Below, piece after piece: positions 18,187 to 26,393 of a stretch of DNA of 64,000 nucleotides (position 1 is the stretch's first letter; the number at the start of each line of letters is the position of its first letter). Location of the stretch: assembly GCA_965223465.1 (NCBI GenBank), contig OZ245025.1:1984001-2048000 (forward strand). The letters run 5' to 3'. Made by a program: the position numbers and the translations under genes. The notes under the pieces are model-generated. The model saw only the letters and a program-made list of their open reading frames with translations. It was not told where the DNA came from and ran no database searches. This DNA comes from JAAELZ01 sp965223465. GTDB lineage: Bacteria; Pseudomonadota; Gammaproteobacteria; Arenicellales; Poriferihabitantaceae.

Positions 18187-18791
18187 CGGGCATCTACTCT
18201 GGATAATATACGATGCGCCGAATTTTACATGAGCGCCTTAGTAAAAGCCGCCGTGTTTTCGATGCTTAAGTCTGAATCTGCGCGCCTAAAAACTGCATAT
18301 CGCTACCTAACACCTGCTTAAACGCGCTGGTAGTCAGATTGAGCGCAAGAGAAATACCGAATCGGCATCAACTGGTAGCACTGACAACGGGGCCACTTAT
18401 GCCGAGTCAATAGAGTTCAGATTTTCCCGAAACTTAATATTGGCTTTTATTTGGCAGGCTCATTGTTGGCCTAAATCGCCACTAATTTGAGCCTGTCGAG
18501 ACTAAAAGGTGTCAAATAGGTTACTTATGATATATGCCCTTTTACGTAAGCCCAATTTACGGAAAGAAGTTAACTGTATTAATACTCTCAGAATGAACGA
18601 TAATGTACTTTGAAGAGCATGCCGTTAGAAAATTCGCAGGCGGCTGTTCCAATAGCACCCTCATCGATAGTCCAAGTTCACTTTAAAGCCGCATTTTACA
18701 CAAGCACATCACCACTCTTATTAAAAAATTTATCGCCAGTCATAATCTTTCTAAGCACTATCTCTAGTGCGGATTTAGGTAGAATCCCCCC
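18187..18791. other. Intergenic region before dnaG, 605 bp
   Basis: No intact gene was found. On the minus strand, roughly 18270-18370, there is a short open stretch encoding ALNLTTSAFKQVLGSDMQ and a few more residues before a stop, with a protein-like composition but no start and stops close upstream; it may be the end of a decayed gene. A perfect hairpin GCACTA-TCTC-TAGTGC lies at 18755-18770. A TAGAAT that could be a -10 sits at 18780-18785, only 6 bp before the dnaG ATG. The other parts show nothing recognisable. Confidence 0.4.
18755..18770. promoter_or_regulatory. Perfect 6-bp inverted repeat upstream of dnaG
   Basis: GCACTA and TAGTGC flank a TCTC loop, ending 21 bp before the dnaG start. 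It is too weak for an intrinsic terminator and has no T-run; it could be an operator or a small hairpin in the dnaG leader. Confidence 0.3.
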
Positions 18792-20561
18792 ATGGCCCGC
18801 ATCCCGGAACAATTTATTGATGAGCTGATTTCGCGTAGCGATATTGTTGAAATCATTGATCATCGCGTTCCTCTGCAACGCGCGGGTGGGGAATTTCGTG
18901 CCTGCTGCCCATTTCATAATGAAAAAACGCCCTCGTTTTATGTCAGCCCTGCCAAACAGTTTTATCATTGCTTTGGTTGTGGTGCCCATGGAACCGTGAT
19001 TAGTTTTTTAATGAATTACGACAATATGGAGTTTTTGGATGCGGTCGATACACTGGCAGCGCAAGCTGGGATGGTGGTGCCGAGAGATGCGCAGCCTGAT
19101 GACGGCGCACGCGAGGAGCGCATGGCACTCCATGCCATGGTTGAAAAGGCGAATAATTGGTATCGCACCCAGCTTAAACAACACCCAGACGCACAACAGG
19201 CCATTGCTTACTTGGAACAACGCGGATTGGATGGCAAAACCGCGGCTGAGTTTGGCATTGGTTTTGCCCCGGATGGCTGGGATAATCTAATCAATGCGCT
19301 GGGGCAACAACCAACAGATCTAAAGCAACTCGCGGACACCGGCCTGATCATTAAAAAAGACGAAGGTGGATATTACGATCGGTTTCGCGCACGGGTGATG
19401 TTTCCAATCGAAGATTACCGCGGAAAACTAATTGGTTTTGGAGGGCGCGTACTCGGTGAAGGCGAGCCGAAATACCTAAATTCCCCCGAAACCAAGCTAT
19501 TTCACAAAGGCGCTGAACTATATGGCTTGCATCGCGCACGTCGGGAGATGGGCAAGCGTGATGAAGTCATTGTCGTGGAAGGCTATATGGATGTGATTGG
19601 CCTGGCACAATGTGGCGTTAAATATGCCGTCGCGACCCTGGGTACCGCCACGACCCCAGCGCATATTCAACGCTTATTTAGATCGGCCTCCAAAATCGTG
19701 TTTTGTTTTGATGGCGATCGCGCTGGTAGCAAAGCAGCCTGGCGCGCCATGGAAACCGCGATACCCTTTATGCAGGATGGCCGGCAAATTAAATTCTTGT
19801 TGCTACCAGAGGGGGAGGACCCAGACTCGCTCATTCGCACAGAAGGTCAGGCTGGGTTTGAACAACGTATCGCAAATGCTAAATCTTTGGATGCATTTTT
19901 ATTCAAAAGCCTAACCCAAAACTTGGATATGGGCCAAATGGATCAGCGCGCCAAACTGGCGACCCAGGCGCGCCCCTTATTGCAGAAACTGCCACAAGGC
20001 AATTATAAAAGCATGATGTACGCACATCTGAGCGAATTGGTCGGGGTCACTCAGCATGAATCACATCGCTCGCCTGCACCAGATACTTATACTGACGCCC
20101 ATTCACCCGTCCGAAGTGCAGAAACCAAACCTGACGAACGCAAAATAGAACTGGACGGACATGTTGAAAGCGCCGTCAGTTTGCTACTCCAAAACCCCAA
20201 ATTGGTGGAAATTGCCAACGAATATGAACTCGACATCAAGCTGGGGCCCACGGGAATTAAGTTGCTTGATCAACTCATCGCTAAGATTAATATACAGCCC
20301 GAAATCAACACCGCGCAATTGATTGAGCGGTTGCGCGATAGCCACCATGTTGAAAGACTTTCCCATTTAGCCGTCAAAGACCTGATGCTGGAAGCGGAGC
20401 AACACGAAATCTATTTGCGTGAAACACTTCAAGGATTACAGAAAAGAATACTGAAAGCGCAAATTGATGAACTTTTAGAAAAAGAGCGTGAACAAAATCT
20501 ATCTGCTGAGGAGCGTACTCAACTTAATGCTTTATATCAGCAAAAACTGAAAACTACTTAA
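18792..20561 (+). CDS. dnaG: DNA primase
   Basis: 589 residues. The zinc-binding domain is at residues about 37-65 (CCPFHNEKTPSFYVSP, then YHCFGCG), the RNA-polymerase domain follows with the TOPRIM acidic motifs VVEGYMDVI and FCFDGDRAGSKA, and a C-terminal DnaB-interacting helical region ends the chain. It makes RNA primers for replication. The usual rpsU upstream and rpoD downstream are missing; a two-component system follows 5 bp later. There is only a weak ribosome-binding site (AGG, 13 nt away). Confidence 0.97.
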   Translation: MARIPEQFIDELISRSDIVEIIDHRVPLQRAGGEFRACCPFHNEKTPSFYVSPAKQFYHCFGCGAHGTVISFLMNYDNMEFLDAVDTLAAQAGMVVPRDAQPDDGAREERMALHAMVEKANNWYRTQLKQHPDAQQAIAYLEQRGLDGKTAAEFGIGFAPDGWDNLINALGQQPTDLKQLADTGLIIKKDEGGYYDRFRARVMFPIEDYRGKLIGFGGRVLGEGEPKYLNSPETKLFHKGAELYGLHRARREMGKRDEVIVVEGYMDVIGLAQCGVKYAVATLGTATTPAHIQRLFRSASKIVFCFDGDRAGSKAAWRAMETAIPFMQDGRQIKFLLLPEGEDPDSLIRTEGQAGFEQRIANAKSLDAFLFKSLTQNLDMGQMDQRAKLATQARPLLQKLPQGNYKSMMYAHLSELVGVTQHESHRSPAPDTYTDAHSPVRSAETKPDERKIELDGHVESAVSLLLQNPKLVEIANEYELDIKLGPTGIKLLDQLIAKINIQPEINTAQLIERLRDSHHVERLSHLAVKDLMLEAEQHEIYLRETLQGLQKRILKAQIDELLEKEREQNLSAEERTQLNALYQQKLKTT

Positions 20562-20566
20562 ACGTC

Positions 20567-21772
20567 ATGTCGCATAAAGATCCACTACAATCGATTACCG
20601 ATTGGGCCTCAAAGATACGCCAGGGGGATTTTTCTGCGCGTTTGAAGCTCGACGATGCGCAATTCTCCTCCACCGAGGATGATATTAATCGCCTGGCTGA
20701 GTGGCTGCAAAGCCTGGCTAATCAAAGCCAACAGGAGCTCCGTCGCAATGAGAAATTGATTCGGCGCCAGTCAGATTCTCTGAAATTGGTGTATGACATC
20801 ACCTCGGGCCTGAATAAAACGTATGATGCCAAATCATTTATCCCACGTTATTTGACCACCATGAAAGAATTGTCTGGTGCGCAAATCGCGGATGCGTACT
20901 TGCTCGACAATAAAGGTGGCGATCAATTGCTGGCTAGTTTGCAAGACGAAGGCGTCTCCAAACGAGACGATGAAAATTGTATGGTGGTGCCCCTTTCGGT
21001 AAAAGACAAGATTTATGGCGAGTATCGCCTATATATAGATCGACCTGTTGCAAAGCTTCGCGGAAGCACGCGTGAGCTCCTTTCCAGTATTGGCTTGAAT
21101 TTGGGCATGGCGCTGGAAAAACAGGTTCAGGAACAAAATTCAGACATGCTCGGTCGCATGGCTGAGCGTACCGCCTTCGCACACGAATTGCATGATTCCA
21201 TGGCACAAACCCTGGCGTCGCTGCGCTTTCAGGTCAGGATTCTGGATGATGTCCTGCAAGATGTAACAGATCCCAATATCTGGTCGCAGATGGAGACCGT
21301 GGAAAAGCTGGTCGATCTAGCACACGAAGAACTGCGCAGTCTTATTGGACAATTCAGAGCCCCAATAGAAGTGGGTAATTTAAGTGGTGGATTGAAAAAA
21401 ATTCTGGCACGTTTTCGAACCGAATCGGGCATTCCGGTATTTTTCCAAAATCAGTGCGAGCATGTCGATTTTTCTGAAGAAGTCGAGATTGCCATTATTC
21501 GCATCGCGCAGGAATCACTTAAAAATATATGCAAACATGCCCGGGCTGAAACAGTGCGCATACTGCTACGCCAAGAAGGCGACGGTAAATGCATGATGCT
21601 GATCGAAGACGATGGCGTTGGCATTGAGAGTCCATTAGCAAGCTCGCATGAAGGTATGCATATTGGTTTATCGGTAATGCAAGAGCGTGCCGCCAAAATT
21701 GGCGGAGAGTTCTCCATTGAAAGCGAAACGGGGGAAGGCACACGGATTATGTTGACCTTTTCACCAACTTAG
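20567..21772 (+). CDS. Soluble NarX-like sensor histidine kinase
   Basis: 401 residues with no transmembrane segment. Order of parts: a HAMP-like helical region (about 8-60), a GAF-like domain (about 75-185), a HisKA_3 dimerisation helix with the phosphorylated His209 in AHELHDSMAQTLA, and a HATPase domain with N-box AQESLKNICKHA and G-box EDDGVG. It resembles the cytoplasmic half of NarX and lacks the periplasmic nitrate-sensing part, so it must sense an internal signal. It starts 5 bp after dnaG and is followed by a NarL-type regulator that is its probable partner. Confidence 0.9.
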   Translation: MSHKDPLQSITDWASKIRQGDFSARLKLDDAQFSSTEDDINRLAEWLQSLANQSQQELRRNEKLIRRQSDSLKLVYDITSGLNKTYDAKSFIPRYLTTMKELSGAQIADAYLLDNKGGDQLLASLQDEGVSKRDDENCMVVPLSVKDKIYGEYRLYIDRPVAKLRGSTRELLSSIGLNLGMALEKQVQEQNSDMLGRMAERTAFAHELHDSMAQTLASLRFQVRILDDVLQDVTDPNIWSQMETVEKLVDLAHEELRSLIGQFRAPIEVGNLSGGLKKILARFRTESGIPVFFQNQCEHVDFSEEVEIAIIRIAQESLKNICKHARAETVRILLRQEGDGKCMMLIEDDGVGIESPLASSHEGMHIGLSVMQERAAKIGGEFSIESETGEGTRIMLTFSPT

Positions 21773-21813
21773 GCCATTCTATGAGTAGGGTGTGCTTTAC
21801 AGCTTTATTGCTG

Positions 21814-21831
21814 AAGTTTTCCTGAAAACTT
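21814..21831. promoter_or_regulatory. Perfect 18-bp dyad between kinase and regulator genes
   Basis: AAGTTTTC-CT-GAAAACTT is fully symmetric. It lies 63 bp before the regulator start. With a 2-nt centre it suits a dimeric DNA-binding protein better than a hairpin. Confidence 0.4.
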
Positions 21832-21848
21832 GGGTACCACAAATATCG

Positions 21849-21866
21849 CTATTCAATTAAGAATAG
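21849..21866. promoter_or_regulatory. Second dyad between kinase and regulator genes
   Basis: CTATTC and GAATAG arms with a 6-nt AT-rich centre, 28 bp before the regulator start. It may be an operator for autoregulation of the response regulator. Confidence 0.3.
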
Positions 21867-21893
21867 TGCAGACATTTTAGCGGAGGTTTGAAC

Positions 21894-22550
21894 GTGCGCG
21901 TTCTGTTAATAGATGATCACGCCTTATTTAGAGAAGGTATTGTAAGCTTACTGAAAAGACGAGACATCGATATTGAAGCAACAGGTGATACCGAAGAAGG
22001 TATCCAGCTTGCTCAATCGAGTAAACCAGATGTGATACTGCTTGATTTACGCATGCCAGAAATGAATGGCATTGAAGTATTGCAAAAACTCAACGATCTG
22101 AGAAATGAGATACCAGTGGTCATGCTGACCACCAGTGCGGATGATCGCGATCTATCGGATGCCCTACGAAATGGGGTAAAGGGTTATTTGCTCAAAGATA
22201 TGGAGCCAGACGAGCTGATTTCTTCGCTGCGTGATATCGTAAATGGCAAGACGGTGGTGGCACCAGATTTAACCACCGCGCTGGCCAATTTGGTAAAAGA
22301 TGGTGATTCTGCGGATGCCAAGGTCGCCGCCTCTCCGTTTAGCAGTTTAACGCCGCGTGAAATGGAAATTTTATGCCATCTCGCTGAAGGTGAAAGCAAT
22401 AAGGTTATCGCGCGTAACCTGAGTATTTCGGACGGTACGGTCAAATTGCATGTTAAGGCGATTTTACGCAAATTAGAGGTACACTCTCGTGTTGAAGCCG
22501 CTGTCATGGCGGTTGAAAGACGCCTCTGTAATCGTAAAATACAAGATTAA
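21894..22550 (+). CDS. NarL/FixJ-type response regulator
   Basis: 218 residues from a GTG at 21894 (MRVLLIDDHALFREG). A TTG two codons earlier is in frame but only 1 nt from the CGGAGG ribosome-binding site at 21881-21886, whereas the GTG is 7 nt away. The receiver domain has the acidic pair Asp7-Asp8 and the phosphorylated Asp51 in LLDLRMPEMNG; the LuxR/NarL helix-turn-helix is at about 148-205 (LTPREMEILCHLAEGESNK and GTVKLHVKAILRKL). It is the likely partner of the NarX-like kinase just upstream. Targets are unknown; the adjacent molybdoenzyme gene is a candidate. Confidence 0.94.
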   Translation: MRVLLIDDHALFREGIVSLLKRRDIDIEATGDTEEGIQLAQSSKPDVILLDLRMPEMNGIEVLQKLNDLRNEIPVVMLTTSADDRDLSDALRNGVKGYLLKDMEPDELISSLRDIVNGKTVVAPDLTTALANLVKDGDSADAKVAASPFSSLTPREMEILCHLAEGESNKVIARNLSISDGTVKLHVKAILRKLEVHSRVEAAVMAVERRLCNRKIQD

Positions 22551-22567
22551 TATAAAGAGAAATTGAC

Positions 22568-22771
22568 ATGAGCATCGATAGAATTGTTTTAGCTTTCGCG
22601 GGCGCCGTAATTTTAGTTTCCTTACTGCTTAGCCATTACCATTCAGCTAATTGGTTATGGTTAACGGCCTTTGTCGGCGCTAATTTATTTCAATCCGCTT
22701 TTACTGGGTTTTGTCCGCTGGCAAACATCTTAAAAGCCATGGGGAAAAAACCTGGGCAGGCATTTAACTAA
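22568..22771 (+). CDS. DUF2892 family small membrane protein
   Basis: 67 residues with two transmembrane helices. The family signature at the end of the second helix is ANLFQSAFTGFCPLANILKAMG, including the conserved Cys seen in membrane parts of YgaP-like proteins. Often linked to rhodanese and sulfur genes, which fits the sulfur-oxidation genes nearby. It follows the response regulator by 17 bp and is ended by a strong terminator. Confidence 0.88.
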   Translation: MSIDRIVLAFAGAVILVSLLLSHYHSANWLWLTAFVGANLFQSAFTGFCPLANILKAMGKKPGQAFN

Positions 22772-22792
22772 ATTTTCCGTTTATATAAATGC

Positions 22793-22818
22793 AAAAGGGC
22801 CGCTTTTGCGGCTCTTTT
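22793..22818 (+). terminator. Intrinsic terminator after the DUF2892 gene
   Basis: An 11-bp stem (AAAAGGGCCGC / GCGGCTCTTTT, one G-T pair) with a TTTT loop and a run of T at the 3' arm. It closes the dnaG-kinase-regulator-DUF2892 unit and precedes the molybdoenzyme gene. Confidence 0.85.
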
Positions 22819-22836
22819 AGCCTCTAGCTAAGAAAA

Positions 22837-24885
22837 ATGAACGAGTATTTACCCAGCGTTTGCCCGCATGACTGCCCTTCTGCCTGTGCGCTGGAAGTTG
22901 AACGTATCGACCCCCATACCATCGGCAAAGTACGTGGCGCCAAAGAAAACAGTTATACGCAGGGTGTGGTGTGCGGCAAGGTTGCTAAATATACTGAGCG
23001 TGTACATCACCCAGCGCGCTTGAGCGAACCCCTAATCCGCTCCGGACCAAAAGGCAGTGGTGCATATAAAGTAGTGACTTGGAATGAAGCCCTGGACCGA
23101 GTCGCAAATGAATTTTCCCGCGCTACCGCCGAATATGGCAGCGAATCAGTTTGGCCTTATGCTTACGCAGGTACAATGGGCCAACTCCAGCGTGATGGTA
23201 TTATTCGTCTAAGAAATGCGTTTGGGTATTCGGCAATGAAATCCACGATTTGCTCGACCATTGCCTACGCCGGATGGAAGGTAGGTACAGGCTCGGTGCG
23301 CGGTACAGACCCGAGGGAAATGCGCAACAGTGACTTGATCGTTATTTGGGGCTGCAATGCGGTCGCCACCCAAGTCAACGTGATGAAGCTAGTCGCCCAG
23401 ACCAAGCACGCGCGTAACACCAAGGTTGTTGTAATCGACCCGTCCGTCACCGGTACGGCCAAAAAAGCGGATATTCATTTGGCGTTGAAACCCGGTACCG
23501 ATGGTGCGCTCGCGGCAGCCGTGATGCACTGCGCCTTTCGTGACCAATTGGCAGACTGGGATTATTTGCAACATATGACGGATAACCCGCATGGCCTGCA
23601 AGAGACGCTGCAAGATAAAACACCTACCTGGGCAGCCAAGATTACGGGGCTAAGCGAGGAACAGATTGAACATTTTGCGCAAGTGTATAACAACACCAAA
23701 CGCAGCTTTATCCGCCTCGGCATTGGCTTTTCGCGCAGCCGTAATGGTGCCCACAATGTACACTCGGTTGCGTGTTTACCTGCCGTAACAGGTGCCTGGC
23801 AACACCCGGGAGGTGGTGCCCTGCTCGGCACCAGCGGAATATTTACATTGGATAAATCGCTGATTGAAGGCACTGATATGCTCGGCAATCATGGACGCGA
23901 ACTGGATATGTCACGTATCGGCGCGGTATTGACAGGTCAGACAAACGATCTAAAAGATGGGCCACCGGTTAAAGCCATGCTCATACAAAATACCAATCCA
24001 ATGGCGGTTGCACCCGATTCTAATCGGGTACGTAAAGGCTTTATGCGCGGAGACCTGTTCGTCTGTGTACACGAACAGTTTATGACTGAAACCGCTAAAA
24101 TGGCGGACGTTATTTTACCCGCCACCAGCTGTGTTGAACATGCTGACATTTACACAACCTATGGGCACACGCACTTGCAAGCTGCCGCACCCGTCATTAA
24201 CCCCTACGCAAACTGCCGCTCGAACCACGAAGTTATTTGCGAGCTGGCACAACGGCTCGGTACTGAGGATGTCAGCTTTACCCTCAGCGCCGAGCGCATG
24301 CTTGATCAAACCCTGAGAAACTCAGGCTACCCGGATTACCAAAGCCTATTAAAGCAAAAATGGTTGGACTGTGCCAAAGATGCCGACATGTCCTTTGCTC
24401 AAGGATTTGATTGGCCGGATGGTAAATTTCATTTTCAGGCGGATTGGTCAAAAGTGGGCGAAAACTACCGCGACATGCCCACCTGGCCAGGTCATTGGGC
24501 GGTAATCGAACAAACCACACCTAAGCATCCGTTTAGATTAACCACACCGCCCGCCAGATGGTTTTTAAATTCCAGTTTTACCCAGTCACCGAGTTCGCTT
24601 AAAAAAGAAGGCAGACCCTGCCTCAGAATTCACCCTGACGATGCCGATAAATCAAATATTGTGCATGATCAATTGGTTGAAATTGGCAATGACTTGGGAA
24701 AAGTCAAGCTACACGCGGCCATAACGGCTTCTACCCAACCAGGCGTACTGGAAGTACGCGGGGTCTGGCCTGGAAGTGCCTTTGTTGAGAATATCGGTAT
24801 TAACGCGCTGATCAGCGCTGAATCGATCAAACCGAATGGGGGTGCCGCATTTCATGATGCGGTGGTATGGTTACGTGCAGTATAA
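22837..24885 (+). CDS. Molybdopterin-dependent oxidoreductase (DMSO reductase superfamily)
   Basis: 682 residues. The N-terminal [4Fe-4S] site is Cys9-x3-Cys13-x3-Cys17-x28-Cys46, followed by the molybdopterin-binding core with the segments VIWGCNAVATQVN, KPGTDGALAAAVMH and, late, the MGD-binding domain (FRLTTPPARWFLNSSF onward). No signal peptide or Tat motif, so it is cytoplasmic. No dedicated iron-sulfur or membrane subunit follows; a SCO protein does. It belongs to a large group of single-subunit enzymes annotated as formate dehydrogenase- or biotin sulfoxide reductase-like; the substrate cannot be told. Confidence 0.88.
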   Translation: MNEYLPSVCPHDCPSACALEVERIDPHTIGKVRGAKENSYTQGVVCGKVAKYTERVHHPARLSEPLIRSGPKGSGAYKVVTWNEALDRVANEFSRATAEYGSESVWPYAYAGTMGQLQRDGIIRLRNAFGYSAMKSTICSTIAYAGWKVGTGSVRGTDPREMRNSDLIVIWGCNAVATQVNVMKLVAQTKHARNTKVVVIDPSVTGTAKKADIHLALKPGTDGALAAAVMHCAFRDQLADWDYLQHMTDNPHGLQETLQDKTPTWAAKITGLSEEQIEHFAQVYNNTKRSFIRLGIGFSRSRNGAHNVHSVACLPAVTGAWQHPGGGALLGTSGIFTLDKSLIEGTDMLGNHGRELDMSRIGAVLTGQTNDLKDGPPVKAMLIQNTNPMAVAPDSNRVRKGFMRGDLFVCVHEQFMTETAKMADVILPATSCVEHADIYTTYGHTHLQAAAPVINPYANCRSNHEVICELAQRLGTEDVSFTLSAERMLDQTLRNSGYPDYQSLLKQKWLDCAKDADMSFAQGFDWPDGKFHFQADWSKVGENYRDMPTWPGHWAVIEQTTPKHPFRLTTPPARWFLNSSFTQSPSSLKKEGRPCLRIHPDDADKSNIVHDQLVEIGNDLGKVKLHAAITASTQPGVLEVRGVWPGSAFVENIGINALISAESIKPNGGAAFHDAVVWLRAV

Positions 24886-24912
24886 AAATAGCCCAATTTT
24901 TCGATCTCCCTG

Positions 24913-25509
24913 ATGAATATAGAACGTCTCGTTAAACCCACTCTGTTTGTTGGATTATTATTTTTGGCAGCGTATGCAGGTGGCTGGGCGTATCGCTGGC
25001 AGCAGGATAATCAAAACATAATGGCAGAATACAATGCCTACCCGGGCGGTGATTTCACCCTGCAAAGTGCTGATGGAGCGGTATCTCTTCACGATTATAC
25101 CGGACGCGTGGTTTTACTGTATTTCGGCTATAGTTATTGTCCGGATGTCTGCCCAACCTCGCTGGCAATCATGGGCGAAGCCATGCGACAACTGGAAGAA
25201 GAACACCCAGTAAAAGGTTTGTTGATCAGCGTCGACCCGGAAAGAGACACCCCAGACAAACTAAAAACCTACACAGCCTTTTTTCACCCTGAAATGACTG
25301 GCATCGTAATGGATAAACACCGAACACTTGAAGTCGCAACCCGCTATGGTGCGTTTTATCAAAAAGTCGAGCGCCCGGAAGATAATGATTATTTGATGGA
25401 TCATACTTCCCGTATTTATGTCATTGACCAAGAGGGCAAGCTCGCTGGTGCAATTCCACACGGTGCAACGCCGCAGGAAATTGTCGAGCGTGTGCGCAAG
25501 CTGCTATAG
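24913..25509 (+). CDS. SCO1/SenC family protein
   Basis: 198 residues with an N-terminal membrane anchor (about 8-27) and a thioredoxin-like domain facing the periplasm. The copper-binding CxxxC is in FGYSYCPDVCPTSL and the conserved His in LMDHTSRIYVID. SCO proteins deliver copper to the CuA site of cytochrome oxidase or act as thiol reductants. It follows the molybdoenzyme by 27 bp and could be cotranscribed with it. No oxidase genes are in the window. Confidence 0.93.
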   Translation: MNIERLVKPTLFVGLLFLAAYAGGWAYRWQQDNQNIMAEYNAYPGGDFTLQSADGAVSLHDYTGRVVLLYFGYSYCPDVCPTSLAIMGEAMRQLEEEHPVKGLLISVDPERDTPDKLKTYTAFFHPEMTGIVMDKHRTLEVATRYGAFYQKVERPEDNDYLMDHTSRIYVIDQEGKLAGAIPHGATPQEIVERVRKLL

Positions 25510-25517
25510 CGTGGTAG

Positions 25518-26354
25518 CTACATAAATTGTTGTATTTGTTCGCTCAACTCAGGGCAGCGTAAGTACCCGTAAGATTTGTGATATATCCCACCCCAATCAT
25601 TCATCACCAGATCATCCTCGGGTCGTACGCCTTCTGCATTGGGTCTGAAATCACGCCGTAAGTGGCTATCTAGTGCAACCGGGTCTCGCCTGTCGGAAAA
25701 ATTAGTCCATTTTTTAACCACACTCGGGCTGCGTAATGAACCGAATTCTGCAATGATTTTTGCTTGCACGTGGGGCAGACCAAGCGGGCTGCCAATGGTG
25801 ACGTAATGATCAACGATATTATTTTTATCCTGCCGACCCAAGATACGTAGTACATCATAAGTAATAATCGAGCCCATGGAATGACCTATGAGCAATATTC
25901 GTCGCTGTTGGTTATCTTTTAAAAGCTCCATTACGCGGTTGCGCGTTTTATCCCGTAGCACGGCATCTTCGTAGTAGCCATCCAGATCTTGCAAATATCT
26001 TTCCAGTACCTTATCCGCCGCATCGTCTAACAATCCGTGATTTTTCAGATATTCGACTGGGTTTTCCAGTGTATCGCCAACCCAACCTCTGATCGCGTCG
26101 AGAAAATGCTCCCGTGAATTTTGTAAAGGATGCTCGGTTTCGCTTACGGGTTTATAGGCATTGTCAGGATCATTATCAAAACTTTGATAAAACAAATCGG
26201 CCCAATAAGCCATCGCAAAATTAATCGCCGGCTGTTCTTCCAATTTACATACGTTGTGTAAACCTTCGCAGATCGCTTTTTCCCAACCCGAAGCGAGGAT
26301 TTGCTTTTTGGGTTTATTGGCCAAACCATGCACCCCAATAATAATATGACTCAT
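25518..26354 (-). CDS. Alpha/beta hydrolase of the effector-like cassette
   Basis: 278 residues. An alpha/beta hydrolase opening strand and oxyanion His-Gly are seen in HIIIGVHGLANKP, and the nucleophile elbow GHSMGS gives Ser159. A later Asp (SDRRDPVALD) and the His in DWGGIYHKSYGYL can complete a lipase-like triad. There is no signal peptide. It is the third gene of a minus-strand group, 39 bp after the DUF2235 gene, and the combination suggests a lipase or esterase working with that protein. Substrate unknown. Confidence 0.75.
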   Translation of the reverse strand: MSHIIIGVHGLANKPKKQILASGWEKAICEGLHNVCKLEEQPAINFAMAYWADLFYQSFDNDPDNAYKPVSETEHPLQNSREHFLDAIRGWVGDTLENPVEYLKNHGLLDDAADKVLERYLQDLDGYYEDAVLRDKTRNRVMELLKDNQQRRILLIGHSMGSIITYDVLRILGRQDKNNIVDHYVTIGSPLGLPHVQAKIIAEFGSLRSPSVVKKWTNFSDRRDPVALDSHLRRDFRPNAEGVRPEDDLVMNDWGGIYHKSYGYLRCPELSEQIQQFM

Positions 26355-26393
26355 AATTAACCTCCTTTTACTAAATTAGGTCGATAAACAACT

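Noticed and set aside
18610..18828. 72-codon plus-strand frame overlapping the start of dnaG
   Set aside because: It lacks family features, overlaps dnaG in another frame and has composition unlike the neighbouring genes.
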